Origin: Scedosporium boydii
Lineage: Eukaryota; Ascomycota; Sordariomycetes; Microascales; Microascaceae
Assembly (NCBI GenBank): GCA_002221725.1
Contig: NJFT01000076.1
Location: 62,001-126,000 of the forward strand
DNA length: 64,000 nt
Direction: 5' to 3'
Position 1 is the stretch's first letter, and the number at the start of each line of letters is the position of its first letter. Both the position numbers and the translations under genes were made by a program. This document shows, in pieces, positions 24,001-35,245 of the stretch. The notes beneath the pieces were generated by a model that had not been told where the DNA came from, ran no database searches, and was given only the letters and a program-made list of their open reading frames with translations.

Positions 24001-25765
24001 GAACCAGGACTCGGCAAATGGTTCTTTGAAGAATCTTCGGTGTTCTCTTTTCTTTTTTATGATTGAAGTCATTCCATTTTTGAGAAGATCCGACTGTCTT
24101 ATCCATGCGAGGCAAAGTAGCGGAACCGCCCTTGACGAACTGGAAGTGAAACCGGGATGTGGTCAATACCTCCATCTCGAGACGGTAATGTCGATCTAAA
24201 AATACAAGTAATTAAATACGTACCGTCACCAAATAACATTGATCTTGCTTCCCGTGTCTAGTTTCCACAACTTAATACCGGATCCGCCTTCAATATTCCC
24301 GGGTTCATCTGATCTTCGATCAAACGGTAAACGCAGGGAGAGGAAAGAAGGGGAAGGAGAAGAAAAAGAAGACCAAGAAAAGAACAAGCCTCACCGACTC
24401 AGGCATGATGCAGGTGTATTGAGACTGGGCTGTTACAGAAAGCGAAGTTTCTACAATAAATCAATTGCGAGATGGTACCACCGAGATCAGTCTCACACTG
24501 CTGCCTGGCAAGGTGGGGCGGTATAAACTCTCTCGAGCTGAACGCCTTACTTCTTCGTACAAAGTACTCCGCGGACTGGGCTGCTCGACTGGAGTCGTCC
24601 CGAGAGTTCGTTTCTGGGCGCTGAAGAGAGACCCAGGGGCAGGGTTGAACCAATGTACGACATCCAAGGAACATCAATTTCCTTTTTTGCGTCATTGTGG
24701 AAAGTATTAACAGGCAGCCGCTGAAGAGCACTTGGGATTGTTTGCTTTGTGGTTTTATTAAACAAAAAGAGAGAACAAAGGTGCCTTTCAAATCAAATAG
24801 CGCATGCACTGCCCAAATTATTACTATTAATATTGGCGAACTTTATATGATGAGCTTCAAGAACGCGACCTGCCGACCATTAGCTGCTCTTGACGATAGC
24901 CAGCGGACATTGGCAATTTCCGAACGTCTTGGACGATTGCCTCGACTTGCATAAAATACGACGGCGATTACTATTGCCTGCTCTCCCAATGTCTGCAGGA
25001 CTAAGCACTAAATAGCTAGACCTTTTAAGTTCCTTGATCGTGGCCCTGGGACTAATAGCAGGAGGAAGAGACGCCGAGACGAAGTTAGATGGGAGGAACA
25101 CCAGGCGGTCTGCGCCAATGAGGTGCTGGGTAGAACCAGGGTCCGCCATGCTTGCCTCTTGGAAACGTGGCGATTGACTCGGCTTAATCTTGAGCTTGTT
25201 CAGTGTCCTTTTCTTTCCTTTATTTGGCCTTTGTAAACGCAAGATATGGAAGCCGACCTCTCAGAAAAGAAACGGAAGAAACTACTCAGGTATATTACGC
25301 CGTTTCCTAGTGCGAGGTACAAGTAGCAACGATCTTAAAATATTAAAATATTCTGAAATTTTTAAAAAGGAAAAAAAGTAAGGATCTTGATGGATCTCAC
25401 AAAGGCCTGTCTCGAGATTAACATGTCTTGGCAGATGCCGACTGATGCCAGCTGCCAAAACAACCGTCAAGCCTCGGCTGGCGAGCACAAGTCCGTTTCA
25501 CAGTCGCCATTCGTCGGCGCATGAAGACGTCCGCTGCAGCTCCCAAGCTCATGACATAAACTCGTAGCTCAGCTTCTCATCGCGACCGATTTGAGGCTGA
25601 ATGAAACCCGAAGACCTCAACTCTCTTCATCTCAACGGAAACAAGTCGAATCTCCCGTAAGCTTCATTTTAACGTAGCGCGAATCGGGGCCTCAACAGCC
25701 CTCAATTTTCCAATACTCAAAATCCCCCCTGAACATCCATTTCTCGCGTCGCGCCCAAATCTCAA
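18035..25765. other. 7.7-kb gene desert
   Basis: No frame here combines plausible start, length, splice sites and family resemblance. The first ~600 bp are the promoter/5' UTR of the proline-rich gene and the last few hundred the PEX4 promoter. The remainder carries at least five TACGAAGTA/TACTTCGTA motifs plus two TACGGAGTA variants, one 11-bp tandem repeat, pyrimidine-rich (23,260-23,310) and purine-rich (24,330-24,390) tracts, and an AT-rich patch near 25,320-25,380. I see no terminal inverted repeats or transposase/reverse-transcriptase motifs, but a heavily decayed element would be hard to see by eye. Confidence 0.55.
22161..22193. repeat. Three perfect copies of an 11-bp tandem repeat
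   Basis: The unit TAGTGTCCTTG is repeated three times head to tail inside the gene desert. It is not associated with any recognised gene. Confidence 0.9.
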
Positions 25766-26369
25766 ATGTCTGGCGCGTCCTCGAGAGGTGCCGCCAAGAG
25801 GCTCCTGAAGGAACTTGAGAGGTGGGCTGCGGAATCGAAGGATGAGACCGGTATCGAGCGCCTTGGGCCGCCGAACGATGAGGATCTCCTCACCTGGGAG
25901 GCGGTGATAAATGGCAAGGGCGTTGGAGGTGGCTATGACGGTTCGTAAAACCCCTGTCCTGCGCATACCCACACACACATCACCTCTCTCATCTCACCTC
26001 AGATCTCACACTAACACGACGCAAAACATTCCCCTTTCAAAAGAGGGTCGCTGGCTTCTTAAGATAAAGATCCCTGCGTCTTATCCCATTGAGCCTCCCA
26101 AGGTCGAGTTTGTCACGCCCATTGTTCATCCGAACATTGCGCTCGCGACGGGCGAGATATGCCTCGACCTGCTCAAGACGGCATGGACGCCAACGTACAC
26201 GATCCTCGAGGTCGTCCGCGCTATTCGAATGCTCCTCTCCTGTCCGGAGACTGAGAGCCCTCTCAATGTGGATGTCGCCGCCTTGCTGAGGGGAGGCGAT
26301 GCTGTCGGCGGGAAGGCGCTCGTGGAGCTCTGGTGTAAAGGGGAGGAAGGCAGGTATGATGGCCCTTAG
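25766..26369 (+). CDS. PEX4: Peroxisomal ubiquitin-conjugating enzyme (peroxin-4)
   Basis: E2 enzyme that monoubiquitinates the import receptor Pex5 at the peroxisomal membrane, allowing its recycling. Two exons, 25766-25940 and 26044-26369, give 166 residues, one compact UBC domain. The donor is GTTCGT and the acceptor AAAG; this join yields YDEGRWLLKIKIP, matching the family, whereas the nearby GTAAAA donor does not. The HPN motif is at residues 87-89 and the catalytic cysteine is Cys98 in GEICLDLL. The following KTAWTPTYTILEVVRAI and the short C-terminus fit Pex4 better than cytosolic E2s. The stop is a clear TAG. Other E2 classes are possible but less likely. Confidence 0.88.
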
Positions 26370-27179
26370 AGAAGTTAGCCCGCTGGATTGGAAAGGATAG
26401 GGGGAGGTTTTTTGTGTATGTGCCGAAGGATTTCATTGCATCTGTTGGCGTCAGGGAAAGCTTTGGAGTACTGTTGCGTCTATATATCCAACCCATGAGA
26501 ATGGTTCATGGAACACACTGCACCATGCGACATACTAGACGGTCGTCGGTTTTATCAACTAGGGACACAGCCAGAATGCGGTTCATTTTTTTTCTCTCTC
26601 TTTTTCAACTCATGGAATATCTAGTTTCAAAATGATCTTACAAAGATGAGCCTTGGGGTGTCAAAAAAACTCAACCCACCATGCTGCCATGTCCATAATC
26701 TTGCCCCTAGACGCCTTCCTAGGCTCCTCTATCAGAGCGAAAAAGAAAAACGAAAGTGAAAACAAAAACAATGGATCCTTCTATAATCAAAACCAACGCA
26801 GTGTCCATAACCATTTGCTCAGGGAGACCGACGCTGCCCTCCCCTATTGTTTGTTGCTGTTTTCGCCACGCCTTCCGGTGACATCCCTCTTTTCATAGCG
26901 AACTTCATGACTCCTTATCCGTACAGTAAGTGTCTCAACATTGCGGGAAGCCTGGTTTTGTTCTTTTTCCCTTCTTCTCCGGCTATAGTCTTCATCCGCC
27001 CATGAGGCAGGCCAATATGCCACTATTCCTGAGGAGGGCCGGACATCTTGACACCGCTTATTACGCGAAAGCAAGTATAGAGAAATTTATCATAGCAAAC
27101 CCCGTATCGAAAGACAATAGAGAACACGGGATAAGGGTCGCGTGCTCTGCGAGCGCTAAAATCGCACGCTTCATAACCG
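26370..27179. other. Intergenic, convergent 3' flanks
   Basis: 0.8 kb between PEX4 and the ANP1-like gene, which converge. T-rich runs near 26,585-26,600 and A-rich runs near 26,740-26,770 fit 3' UTR ends. No gene. Confidence 0.5.
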
Positions 27180-28331
27180 TTACTCGTTGTAATGGTAAAC
27201 CTGGGTTTGTGTTGTTAGAGCTCGAAGCACGAAACTCGAGGCTGAATAAAAAATTCAAATCCGAGCGCATACCTTGTAGTTTGGTAAACCAGTGGCTTGC
27301 CAGCCTAACCGCTTCGCCATCTTGGCGAAACCTTCCGTCTCGATTAGGTGGTAGAAAGCGAACGGGGGAAACATAGCACCATCCCGGTGGACGTCGGCCT
27401 TGACGAGAAGTGTGGCTCCGCCGACGCCGTCGATGGGCATTTCGGTGTGAATGTCACCTCCGTCGGACACGCGGGCCATCAGAGTCCGATACGTCGCCAT
27501 CTCAGCATAACCTTCAAAGAGAACGTCGTCGGGTCCCATCTCCGCCGCGAGTTTCTGGGCGGTTTCACTATCTTGCCAATTGTTGTAGTCGTAGGCCCGC
27601 TCGTCCGGCTTTCCGGTTTCGGGATTGATGAACCTCTGGAAGCAGTTTGGCGCAATAATAGGCTTATCGTGTAGAGCCAGGTCTTGAATGAGGGTGGGAG
27701 GCGTCTCGACAATATCGGCATCGAGCCAGAGAACCCATGATGTCGAGGCTCCTAGGGTGGTAAATAGGAGGGAATTTCTCGCCTTTGCCATGACGGCGCG
27801 GCGAGCCTTCTGGTGCTCTAGTTTGTGCCTCACGCTCTCATCCTGAGATGAAAGAACAGGATCAAAGTCCTGCCTGAGGATGGTGACGCCTTGGAACCGA
27901 TCCTTCTCCGGTCCCTTCTGAGTCTTGATGACCTGCTTCTGCAAGGCTGCGGTCGCAGCATTTCCCTCCTTCGTTTTGGGCAGTATAAAACCGAGAGTTA
28001 TCAGCTCGTGGGGATACGAAAGCTTCATAAGATTGTTCCAGTACTCTTGGTAGAATCTCGTCATCGGTGTCAAAATCAGGATGGACTCGCGATGAGTGAC
28101 CGGGTCGTTCGTGATGGTAACATTGTTTAGGTTATAGATGGTAACGGGCGGCGCCTTCGCGGGTATGCCTTTCGATGATCGCTTGGCCGAATTTTGCGTG
28201 GATTGGTTGACGGTTTGGGAGGAGGGCGAGAAGAAGAAGAAGAAAAAGATGAAGATGAATGCGGCGGCACCGATGATGAGGGTGATTGAATTCGTCCGCT
28301 TCAAACGAACGGCCCCTAGAGGTCGAGCCAT
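27180..28331 (-). CDS. ANP1: Mannan polymerase II subunit, Anp1/Mnn9/Van1 family (GT62)
   Basis: Golgi alpha-mannosyltransferase subunit that extends N-glycan outer-chain mannan. Two exons, 28331-27273 and 27200-27180; the tiny second exon encodes VYHYNE and stop, the family's typical C-terminus. The product has 359 residues. A short basic N-terminus (RPLGAVRLKR) is followed by a signal anchor at ~15-36 containing six consecutive Phe, then the lumenal domain. Conserved features include the start of the catalytic region (ESILILTPMTRFYQEYWNNL, ~82-101), the DXD metal site WLDADIVE (Asp204, Asp206) and MPIDGVGGATLLVKADVHR. Among the three paralogues, Anp1 seems the best match; Van1 or Mnn9 cannot be excluded without alignment. 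Confidence 0.9.
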
Positions 28332-29775
28332 ACTTTACACCTTCGGTAGCGCAAAGAAATCACCAGGCTGGATCGACGTATCTCGATGTCGCTGCAGAGG
28401 ACTCCTTTTGGCTACCTCGACGTAGTAACCACGGTGGCAATCGCAGTCATCGGGAACACGATCTTGGATAGGAGTCGTCGGGCTTGCTGCTGGCACGAGA
28501 TAGCGAGTAATTTCGCCGGAGGAAAACACAAGGGGTTCCAAGCCCAGCTGTCGAACTGTGCGACTCGTGAACAATTCCCTGCGTTTGGATGAGCTGGATA
28601 AATTCACACGTCGTTCGAGTATGAAGTATGCAGAGAATGTCGAAAAAGCTAGTGTGTGGTTTTAGGAAAGTGGTGCAGGTAGCTTAAGGGGGGTGATGCC
28701 AAGAAAATAGAAAATAGCACCAAAGATCAAGTTCAATGGACTTTCTGGGGCTGGCAGCACAGCAGCACAGCAGCACATGGTACATGTACCGAGCAAGGAT
28801 CGCATCAATTGGACTTGGAATTGATTGATCGAAGTTGAACCCCTCGAACCCCGGTAATAATTCAGGCTTGCGCTACGAAGTACGCATATTCTTACCAAGT
28901 TTCTTACCAAGTACGAGGTACGCAACCAGAGGTATTTTTACGCGTACTTCACAGTTCGCTCACTGTCGATCTGTACATTATACTTTTGCATTCCCCCTTG
29001 TCCGCTCCAATTATGCCAGCCCCACTTAAGTTGACAGTACCTATCTCGCCCACACTGTCAACAAGCAGTACGAAGCTCAGATCGATTGATGGTACATACG
29101 AAGTGAACTGCATCACTATCGAGGGTGGATTTTCCCGTATCGACACTGGGTACAGGGGTATCGCCTGGCTGATTGGCTGTGGTCCTAATATTAGCACCTT
29201 CCCTGTCAATCTCGAAACTTGTGAGGATGAAGCCAACTTTTGATCAAGATTGTCGTGCAGCATGTTAAGATTGTCTTCCCTGCCAGGGAGACAAGACAAG
29301 CCATTATTGCCAGGTCGAGATGCGCTTAAAAACTCACGGATCGGGGCGGGCTAATAGTCCAAAGACACCAAGATAACTTTGGCAACTCGAACATGTGCAA
29401 TACGAAGTATTTCGCACCCTTTGGTACGAAGTACTTGATAGAGAAACACAGAAACACTTGTCGACCATCTTTTATAAGTTCAGCTGTTGTCAACTGGCAT
29501 TGTCGAGAGGTGGGGCTCCGCCTGGCATGGCTCAGGTCGTCCCCATCGAGGTCGCATTGTTTCTGTTGATGCACGACGACGCCCAAACATTTTACACTAG
29601 GACAAGCTAGCAACACCCATTGCAACCAGTAAAACCCACCCACCTTCGATCTATTCATAGCCTGGCCATCATCATTCGGGCCTGACAGGCGTCTCCGACA
29701 GCAAGACACATTCTTCCGAACCCAAATACGGACTTCCGAACACCTCTACTTCCCCCATTGAGCGCGCCATTAACC
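28332..29775. other. Divergent promoter region, 1.44 kb
   Basis: Shared upstream region of the ANP1-like gene (minus) and YRA1 (plus). It contains a (CAGCACAG)-like run near 28,753-28,777 and three TACGAAGTA motifs (28874, 29401, 29425). No gene supported. Confidence 0.5.
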
Positions 29776-31352
29776 ATGTCTGATAAACTCGATCGTAGCC
29801 TTGACGAGCTTCTGGAGGAAAAGGTAAGTGATGGACGCATCCCTACTGATACTCTCCGATTGCACACCTCACCAGCGGTCTGCTAACCTTGGGCTTGGGC
29901 AGCCCTCGAATCGAAACAGACGGACCGGCGGCGGTAACAGGCCAGGTCGAAGACAAGATCGAGACCGTCAGGATTCGTATCCTCGCGACGGCGTTAGAAA
30001 GGTACGATTCGAATATATCGATGCTCCACGCTTTCACACATATTCCGACTACTGCCGGAGCCGTGAAACCTCCTACTTCTTCTTCGAGCTGCTCTCCACC
30101 TTTCCAATGGTATCGTATGCTCAAGTTATGAGTCGATTCGGAATACGGGTCTCCTCGAATGTGATGAACGGCATCCTGGGTTGAGGAAGGAGGCACTTCG
30201 CCAGCTAACAGAACCCTCCGCACTCGCTACGTAGTCATATAATCGCGACGAGCCAAGGAATATCGATAGGTTAGTTGATATTTACCCTCGGATTTCAGTC
30301 CCGGGCTTCGGTTGTTCTAACATTCTCCAGCGAATGGGTTCATGACAAGTTTGAAGAACAAGGTAGCCTGCGATGCCCACTGCGAATCTCGAATCCATCG
30401 ACAGCACACGGCGGCTGACTTCGTTTAGACTATCGTCACGCACCCGCTCCTCGCCGCCGACGCGAACCGGCGAATACCGCATCAAGGTAAAGCGAGACCC
30501 ATGAGAGTTCCCGTTTCTTTCGTTCATACACCGCCTAACATGGAATGTCGCAGCGATTCACAAGGTGGTGCAAAGCTCCGTGTTGAGAACATCCACTATG
30601 ACCTAAGTGAAGGCGAGCTTGAGGTACGGCCCAATTGGCGCGGATTCTAGATATTTCGATCCCGTCTGCTCACAGTGCTGTAGGATCTCTTCAGCAAGAT
30701 AGGGCCTGTCGCCAGGTTTAATCTTTGCTACGATCGAGCAGGGCGTTCGGAAGGTGTCGCGTTTGTCACGTATCAATACCGAGATGATGCTGTCACGGCG
30801 ATCCGGGAATACGATGGCGCGAACGCTAATGGTAGGTCGAGGCTTTGGGCTGGGAAATGTCCGAATGCTGTTTACCACATCGTACTGACTCGAATTCTCT
30901 GACAAGGTCAACCAATCCGTCTGACACTGTTACCAAGTGATGCCGGCCGGAGTAGGCGTAACCCTTTCGATACCGCCGTGATGCCCAGTCGACCTCTTGC
31001 CGAAAGAATTACTGCGCCGGGAGACCGAGATAGGTCCCTTTCGCCAATTCGCCGTCTCGAGGAGGAAGCGGCGAGGAAGGGCATTGACAGATACGTTCCC
31101 GGGGGAAGCGGTAGCCGTTCCAGGAGTCCTATGCGCCCACGACGAGGTGGTGGCCGTAGACCCGGAGTGCGACGCGATGGCCCCCGGGACCAAGATAACC
31201 GCGGTGGCCAGCGATCGGGTGGTCGTGCTAGGAAAACCCAAGAGGAGCTAGATGCCGAGATGGATGATTACTTCAATGCTGGACAAGCTGCTCAGTCATC
31301 CGCGGCAACTGCTCATACTGAACATATTGATGATATCGACATGATTGAGTGA
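29776..31352 (+). CDS. YRA1: mRNA-export adaptor Yra1/Mlo3 (ALYREF family)
   Basis: RNA-binding adaptor that couples transcription and splicing to mRNA export through the TREX complex. Eight exons: 29776-29823, 29903-30001, 30235-30269, 30331-30362, 30429-30486, 30554-30623, 30684-30831 and 30907-31352; frame holds throughout, giving 311 residues. The N-terminal UBM-like motif MSDKLDRSLDELLEE is diagnostic of ALY/REF proteins. Then come an Arg/Gly-rich segment, the DSEWVHDKFE element restored across intron 3, and one RRM (~97-170) with LRVENIHYDLSEGELEDLF and GVAFVTY. An RGG/Arg-rich region follows. The C-terminal box KTQEELDAEMDDYF is the FoP/REF signature. Intron 2 (233 nt) is far longer than the other six (60-79 nt). 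Confidence 0.95.
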
Positions 31353-31673
31353 ACGGGTTCCAAGACAAGTAGGGCTCTCTAGTAGTAGTACTGGAAGTAA
31401 GGAAAACAGGGGTATAACAGGGTGGATAGAAGGCAGTTTAGGGGGGCACTGGTCGGCCATAAAATGTTATGATAGCGTTAAACGATACACTCTTCCACAT
31501 GTAAAAATACAACAACAATTCTTTAGTGATTTGTTGGTTGATGCTTTCATGACATTGATCAGTGGTCTATCTATATATTTAGTTGGTTGATGGTACATGT
31601 GAAAGAGCTTGTCAAAGAACTCTTCCTCGAGCTACACTCCCTATTAGATCTTGGCAGCGAAGCAAAATATACA
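31353..31673. other. Short convergent intergenic region
   Basis: 0.32 kb between the ends of YRA1 and the FIST-like gene. AT-rich toward the middle (31,500-31,600); no gene. Confidence 0.5.
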
Positions 31674-33341
31674 TTACAAAGTCAGGTACGAGTACGGACT
31701 GTCCACTTTCGTCCGAACCCTTGGCTGATTGACACTGTCTTCCTCCGAACTAGCCCTACCCGGCTCGCCCTTTTGTGAAAGGAAGATGTGTTTCCTTGAC
31801 AGGGCTCCGAAATGGCCCCAAACCCAGGAGGTGGTATCTTCTCCCACACCTACCGGGGCCTGGACACCATCGTGCAGAGACGACGAGGTTCCAAGAACTA
31901 TAGATCCAGGGAACGAGGTCGGATTTATGGAGGTTGCGAATTCTCCCACATTCGGGGCCGTGACGAACTGGACGTAGGAGCCGGGCGAGACCACTCCGCG
32001 CTGGAGGATAGCTGGTCCCGAATCGTCGGCGGAGTTGAGGATCATGTTGAGGTCGTCCTCGCTCGAGTCTGAGGAGGCCCACTCTGCGTCAAGGGAGAGC
32101 CTCCCTCGACGTTTATCCCAGCCACCGCCACCACTTGCTGAGAAAAGGGGAAAGGTTAGCAATAATGTAGACGACCAAACATAAGAGGTGTCCTTAGGAG
32201 AAGGGATGTTTCTCACTGATTCGATAGAGCTGGAAACCGGACATTAGTAGCTCTGCGGCGGCTTTGGCGTTCTTGTAGCCGACAGTGGCTTCCTCCTCGG
32301 GCCCGTTGAATTTAGCCTTCTCAAAACTCTTCATCGTCTCTAGAAGAGAGGGTGTTAACGAGGCCTCGGGGGTGGATATCAAAGCCCATATATCGACTGG
32401 CATGCCGGAGGTGTTGAGGTTATCCGCGGCGAAGCGGCTGTCGTATACTTCCTGAACCTTGGCCTCCAGTTCGGTCGACGCTGGAACGGGGGATCCATCA
32501 ACCTCTATCTCGCTAAGAATATTTCCTAGACATCCAAGGATCTTGCGTGGGGGGGTAACGGGTATAAGCGGGACTGATAGCTTAGGAGCTGTCGTTGTCA
32601 AGGGCGTGGGGAGCACAATCTCATGCTCATTTTTTTCAGCCACGCTAGATAGCTTTAGGGCTCCTTCGCCTTGGGCGGACCAGCTTGATGCTAAAAGGGT
32701 TGACTCGAGGCCATTCTGGAAGATCGTGTTTGCGAGAGGTAATGTCACGGAGAGGTTTTTCGTTTTGGGAGCTGCCCCACGAAGGGTAAAGGCGAGACTC
32801 CCGCGCTGCGGGATACCTCGACCCCTGGAGAGGACTGACTGGGAGCTGAAGGCCGGAAGCATCTCCTCTACCGACCCTTGCATGACTGAGAACCCCGACG
32901 CTGGCGCCCCGAACGGACTCGATGGAGGCAAGTCATCAACGACGGCGGCAAGCACTTGGATGTCACGCTGAGTGAAAGAGGACAGGAGAGAGGCCATGAA
33001 GGGCTCGTTCATCAGCCACCGCGCAAAAGTTGGCGTGGCGAGAACCACCGCGGAATCGGCCTCGTAAGAGAGTGCGGGCACGTGGATCTTTTGCTCTCTG
33101 AGGTGCCGTAGCTGCTCGAGCACCGTTTCCTAGTAGTTGTTTAGCCATCATCGTCGAGAATACCATACACTATGGGGTAACGCACTGTGCTCGAGTTCGG
33201 GGGAACTCTCAGGGTGAATTTAGATGGGTCATCGGACACGGATATTGTCGACAATGATCTTAGTTGTGTCCTAAGCGTTGGTGATATATGGCGGCTGTAG
33301 ATGCAGCTTCTGAGAGCTCGACTAATCATTCGAGACGACAT
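31674..33341 (-). CDS. Probable mitochondrial protein, FIST-domain-like
   Basis: Three exons, 33341-33186, 33129-32217 and 32137-31674, give 510 residues. Intron 1 uses donor GTGCGT with a GCTAAAC branch point; a nearer GTGTAT donor would leave an implausible 41-nt intron. The N-terminus MSSRMISRALRSCIYSRH is Arg/Ser-rich without acids, as in a mitochondrial targeting peptide, and continues to about residue 40. The body is mixed alpha/beta, with segments such as VAEKNEHEIVLPTP and LIPVTPPRKILGCLGNIL, then SGGGGWDKRRGRLSLD near residue 357 and a C-terminal domain to the stop. This architecture recalls fungal proteins annotated as FIST-domain, a predicted sensory/ligand-binding fold. The gene is solid; the family name is tentative. 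Confidence 0.75.
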
Positions 33342-34042
33342 GATGAAGGGATCTAGGAATCTCTCATCCGGGAGGGAATTGGTGTGAGAAATCAATCCAT
33401 AAAATGAAACTTAGTTATGTATCAATTGGTTTGCTTGAAGAAGAGGAAAAATCAAAAGAAAGATCATACGAAGAAACGAGCCAGAAAATGATATGAGCGA
33501 TGAGCTTCGTTCAGCAGAGCTGGAAGACAGTCTCGACAGTTGCAAAGACAATTCGCACGGTACGTGCACTGATGCGCCTTGCTAAAAGGATCGTCAAGAG
33601 ACAGAGCCCCTTGCTTGAGGAGGGCGCCTCAAGAAGAACACTGGGGAAAGGCTCCGACTTCCGGAACGTCCGGGGATGGTTAGAAAAGATTGACAATATT
33701 TTATAGAATTATTACTATTTATGTACAGAAACGGGCGATGCCGAGTGGAGGCCCGTTGCTCCGTTATAGGGTATGGTTGTTGTAAGGTATGGAGCTCGCC
33801 AATGCACGGAAAATAGGCCGCTATATACATGTATGGTTTCTCGGAGACTAATACAATCATTGCGAATCGAAATAAGATAATCTATGTCGCAGAAAGAGCT
33901 GTAGGAGTGACGAGACGTAATGAGGAATAATGGCAACAAGAGGATGATCTGTTGTTTATGCTTTTCTAACCACCCACGCCCTTGAACCTGATGGAAACAC
34001 ACAAATCCCAGAAACGAAATGCTTCAAAGCCCACTTCCATCA
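33342..34042. other. Intergenic, 0.7 kb
   Basis: Upstream of the FIST-like gene and downstream of SHR3, both on the minus strand. AT-rich around 33,690-33,720. No gene seen. Confidence 0.5.
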
Positions 34043-34717
34043 TTACTTCTTTTTGTTCGAGCCGGAAGCCTTGCGCTCTAGAGCAGGTGTATTATCCGAC
34101 ATCTTGAGGTCCTGAATCTCCTTAGACTCAGCATACCACTGGCTAACTTGCAAGACCAGCACGCCAACCAGCACAAGGGCAAGGATCGTATTGCTAATAG
34201 CAAGTAACTTGACGTTATCCTTGCGGCTGACCGTCACGCCGTCCTCCTCCTCGGGCCACTGGCCCCAGCTGACGAGGCGCAGACGCTTGACGATGCTGCG
34301 CACCCAGATGGCCCAGCCGATGAAGTAAAGGAGCAGACCGGCGCCGTCAAAGAGGAAGTTGAGCGCGGCCGGGCGGTAGAGTTTTATCGCGAAGCCGAGG
34401 AATCCGACGCTCGTAATGATGTTGAGGACGCGGCTGATGAGTGGTGGAGATTGGTGCATCCATCGGAGGTGGGTTTCGAGGATGTCGTAGTAGCTGTCGG
34501 GTACGGGGGCGGCGGACCATAGGAGGGGGAAGTCATAGGGAAAGGAGGCGAAGAGGATTCCTAGGAAAAAACACGTCGCTGCGTGTTGTTAGGTTTAGTC
34601 CAGACCCCGGAATATGGATGGACACTTACAGCCAAGGATCATAAAGGTCGCAAAGGAACCCGATCCCCGGTAGTCGGGAGAGAGCGGGTTCTTGGACCAA
34701 TTTATTATCTGGATCAT
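34043..34717 (-). CDS. SHR3: ER chaperone for amino-acid permeases, Shr3
   Basis: Membrane-localised chaperone that helps amino-acid permeases fold and leave the ER in COPII vesicles. Two exons, 34717-34630 and 34578-34043, give 207 residues. Four hydrophobic segments are visible: one restored across the intron (FATFMILGSTCFFLGILFA), one around ISRVLNIITSVGFLGFAIKLY, one around LLLYFIGWAIWV and one at ISNTILALVLVGVLVLQV. The hallmark FPYDFPLLWS follows the first segment. The C-terminus ends in a charged tail, GSNKKK, which resembles a dilysine ER-retrieval signal. The start ATG lies 88 nt before the splice site with no earlier in-frame ATG nearby. Confidence 0.92.
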
Positions 34718-35143
34718 CTCAACCAGTTGAGGGAGCGGGCGTTGGGTTGAAGGAGCAAGACGGAGGATGCTTGAGCTGTCACCGTCCGTCGTCCTTAACC
34801 TCGATCGCAGGTCCTTTGTTTAATGAAGGAATTAAGGTGGGAACTCATACTGGATCACGTGACTCTTATGCAACTGCGACTCTTGCCAAGCTCTTCGTTC
34901 AATGCTTCCAGAAAGCGAAAGCACTTTGAAATACTTCAGGTAAGAATACAATTGATTTGACAGGTCCAGCAAGCTCGTTCGACCGGTTATCATGAACGGT
35001 GAGAGAAAAGAGTCCCTTGATGCGGTCAAGTTGCGGCAACTGGGTCGAAGACCAGGAGGCCCTAGAGAGCCGTCATTGAGCAGGGTCAAAACAGCCCGAA
35101 AACCTTTCTATAAACCAATAATTGCGAAGACTCCCAACAACAA
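34718..35143. other. SHR3 upstream region
   Basis: 0.43 kb between the SHR3 start and the tRNA gene; promoter side of SHR3. Nothing else supported. Confidence 0.5.
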
Positions 35144-35230
35144 CTCCCGATGGTCTAGTTGGTTCATGACATCTGACTGTAATGGCAACAGTTCAATCAG
35201 AGGGTCACCTGTTCGATTCAGGTTCGGGAG
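35144..35230 (+). tRNA. tRNA-Tyr (anticodon GTA) with intron
   Basis: Folds by hand as a complete cloverleaf. The acceptor stem CTCCCGA (35144-35150) pairs perfectly with TCGGGAG (35224-35230). The D arm runs GTC to GAC with an AGTTGGTT loop. The anticodon stem is TCTGA/TCAGA and the T arm ACCTG-TTCGATT-CAGGT. The anticodon loop is 20 nt instead of 7: removing about 13 nt (TGGCAACAGTTCA) one base after the anticodon leaves CTGTAAA, a normal tRNA-Tyr loop. Nuclear tRNA-Tyr genes in fungi normally carry an intron at this place. Confidence 0.93.
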
Positions 35231-35239
35231 ATTAAGTTA

Positions 35240-35245
35240 CATTTT
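35240..35245 (+). terminator. RNA polymerase III terminator of tRNA-Tyr
   Basis: A T5 run on the sense strand about 10 nt after the tRNA 3' end, the standard Pol III stop signal. Confidence 0.6.

Noticed and set aside
25946..26043. GTAAAA donor for the PEX4 intron
   Set aside because: It breaks the frame into the conserved GRWLLKIKIP segment; the GTTCGT donor keeps it.
33130..33170. 41-nt intron with donor GTGTAT in the FIST-like gene
   Set aside because: Too short for a fungal intron; the GTGCGT donor 15 nt earlier gives a 56-nt intron in the same phase with a good branch point.
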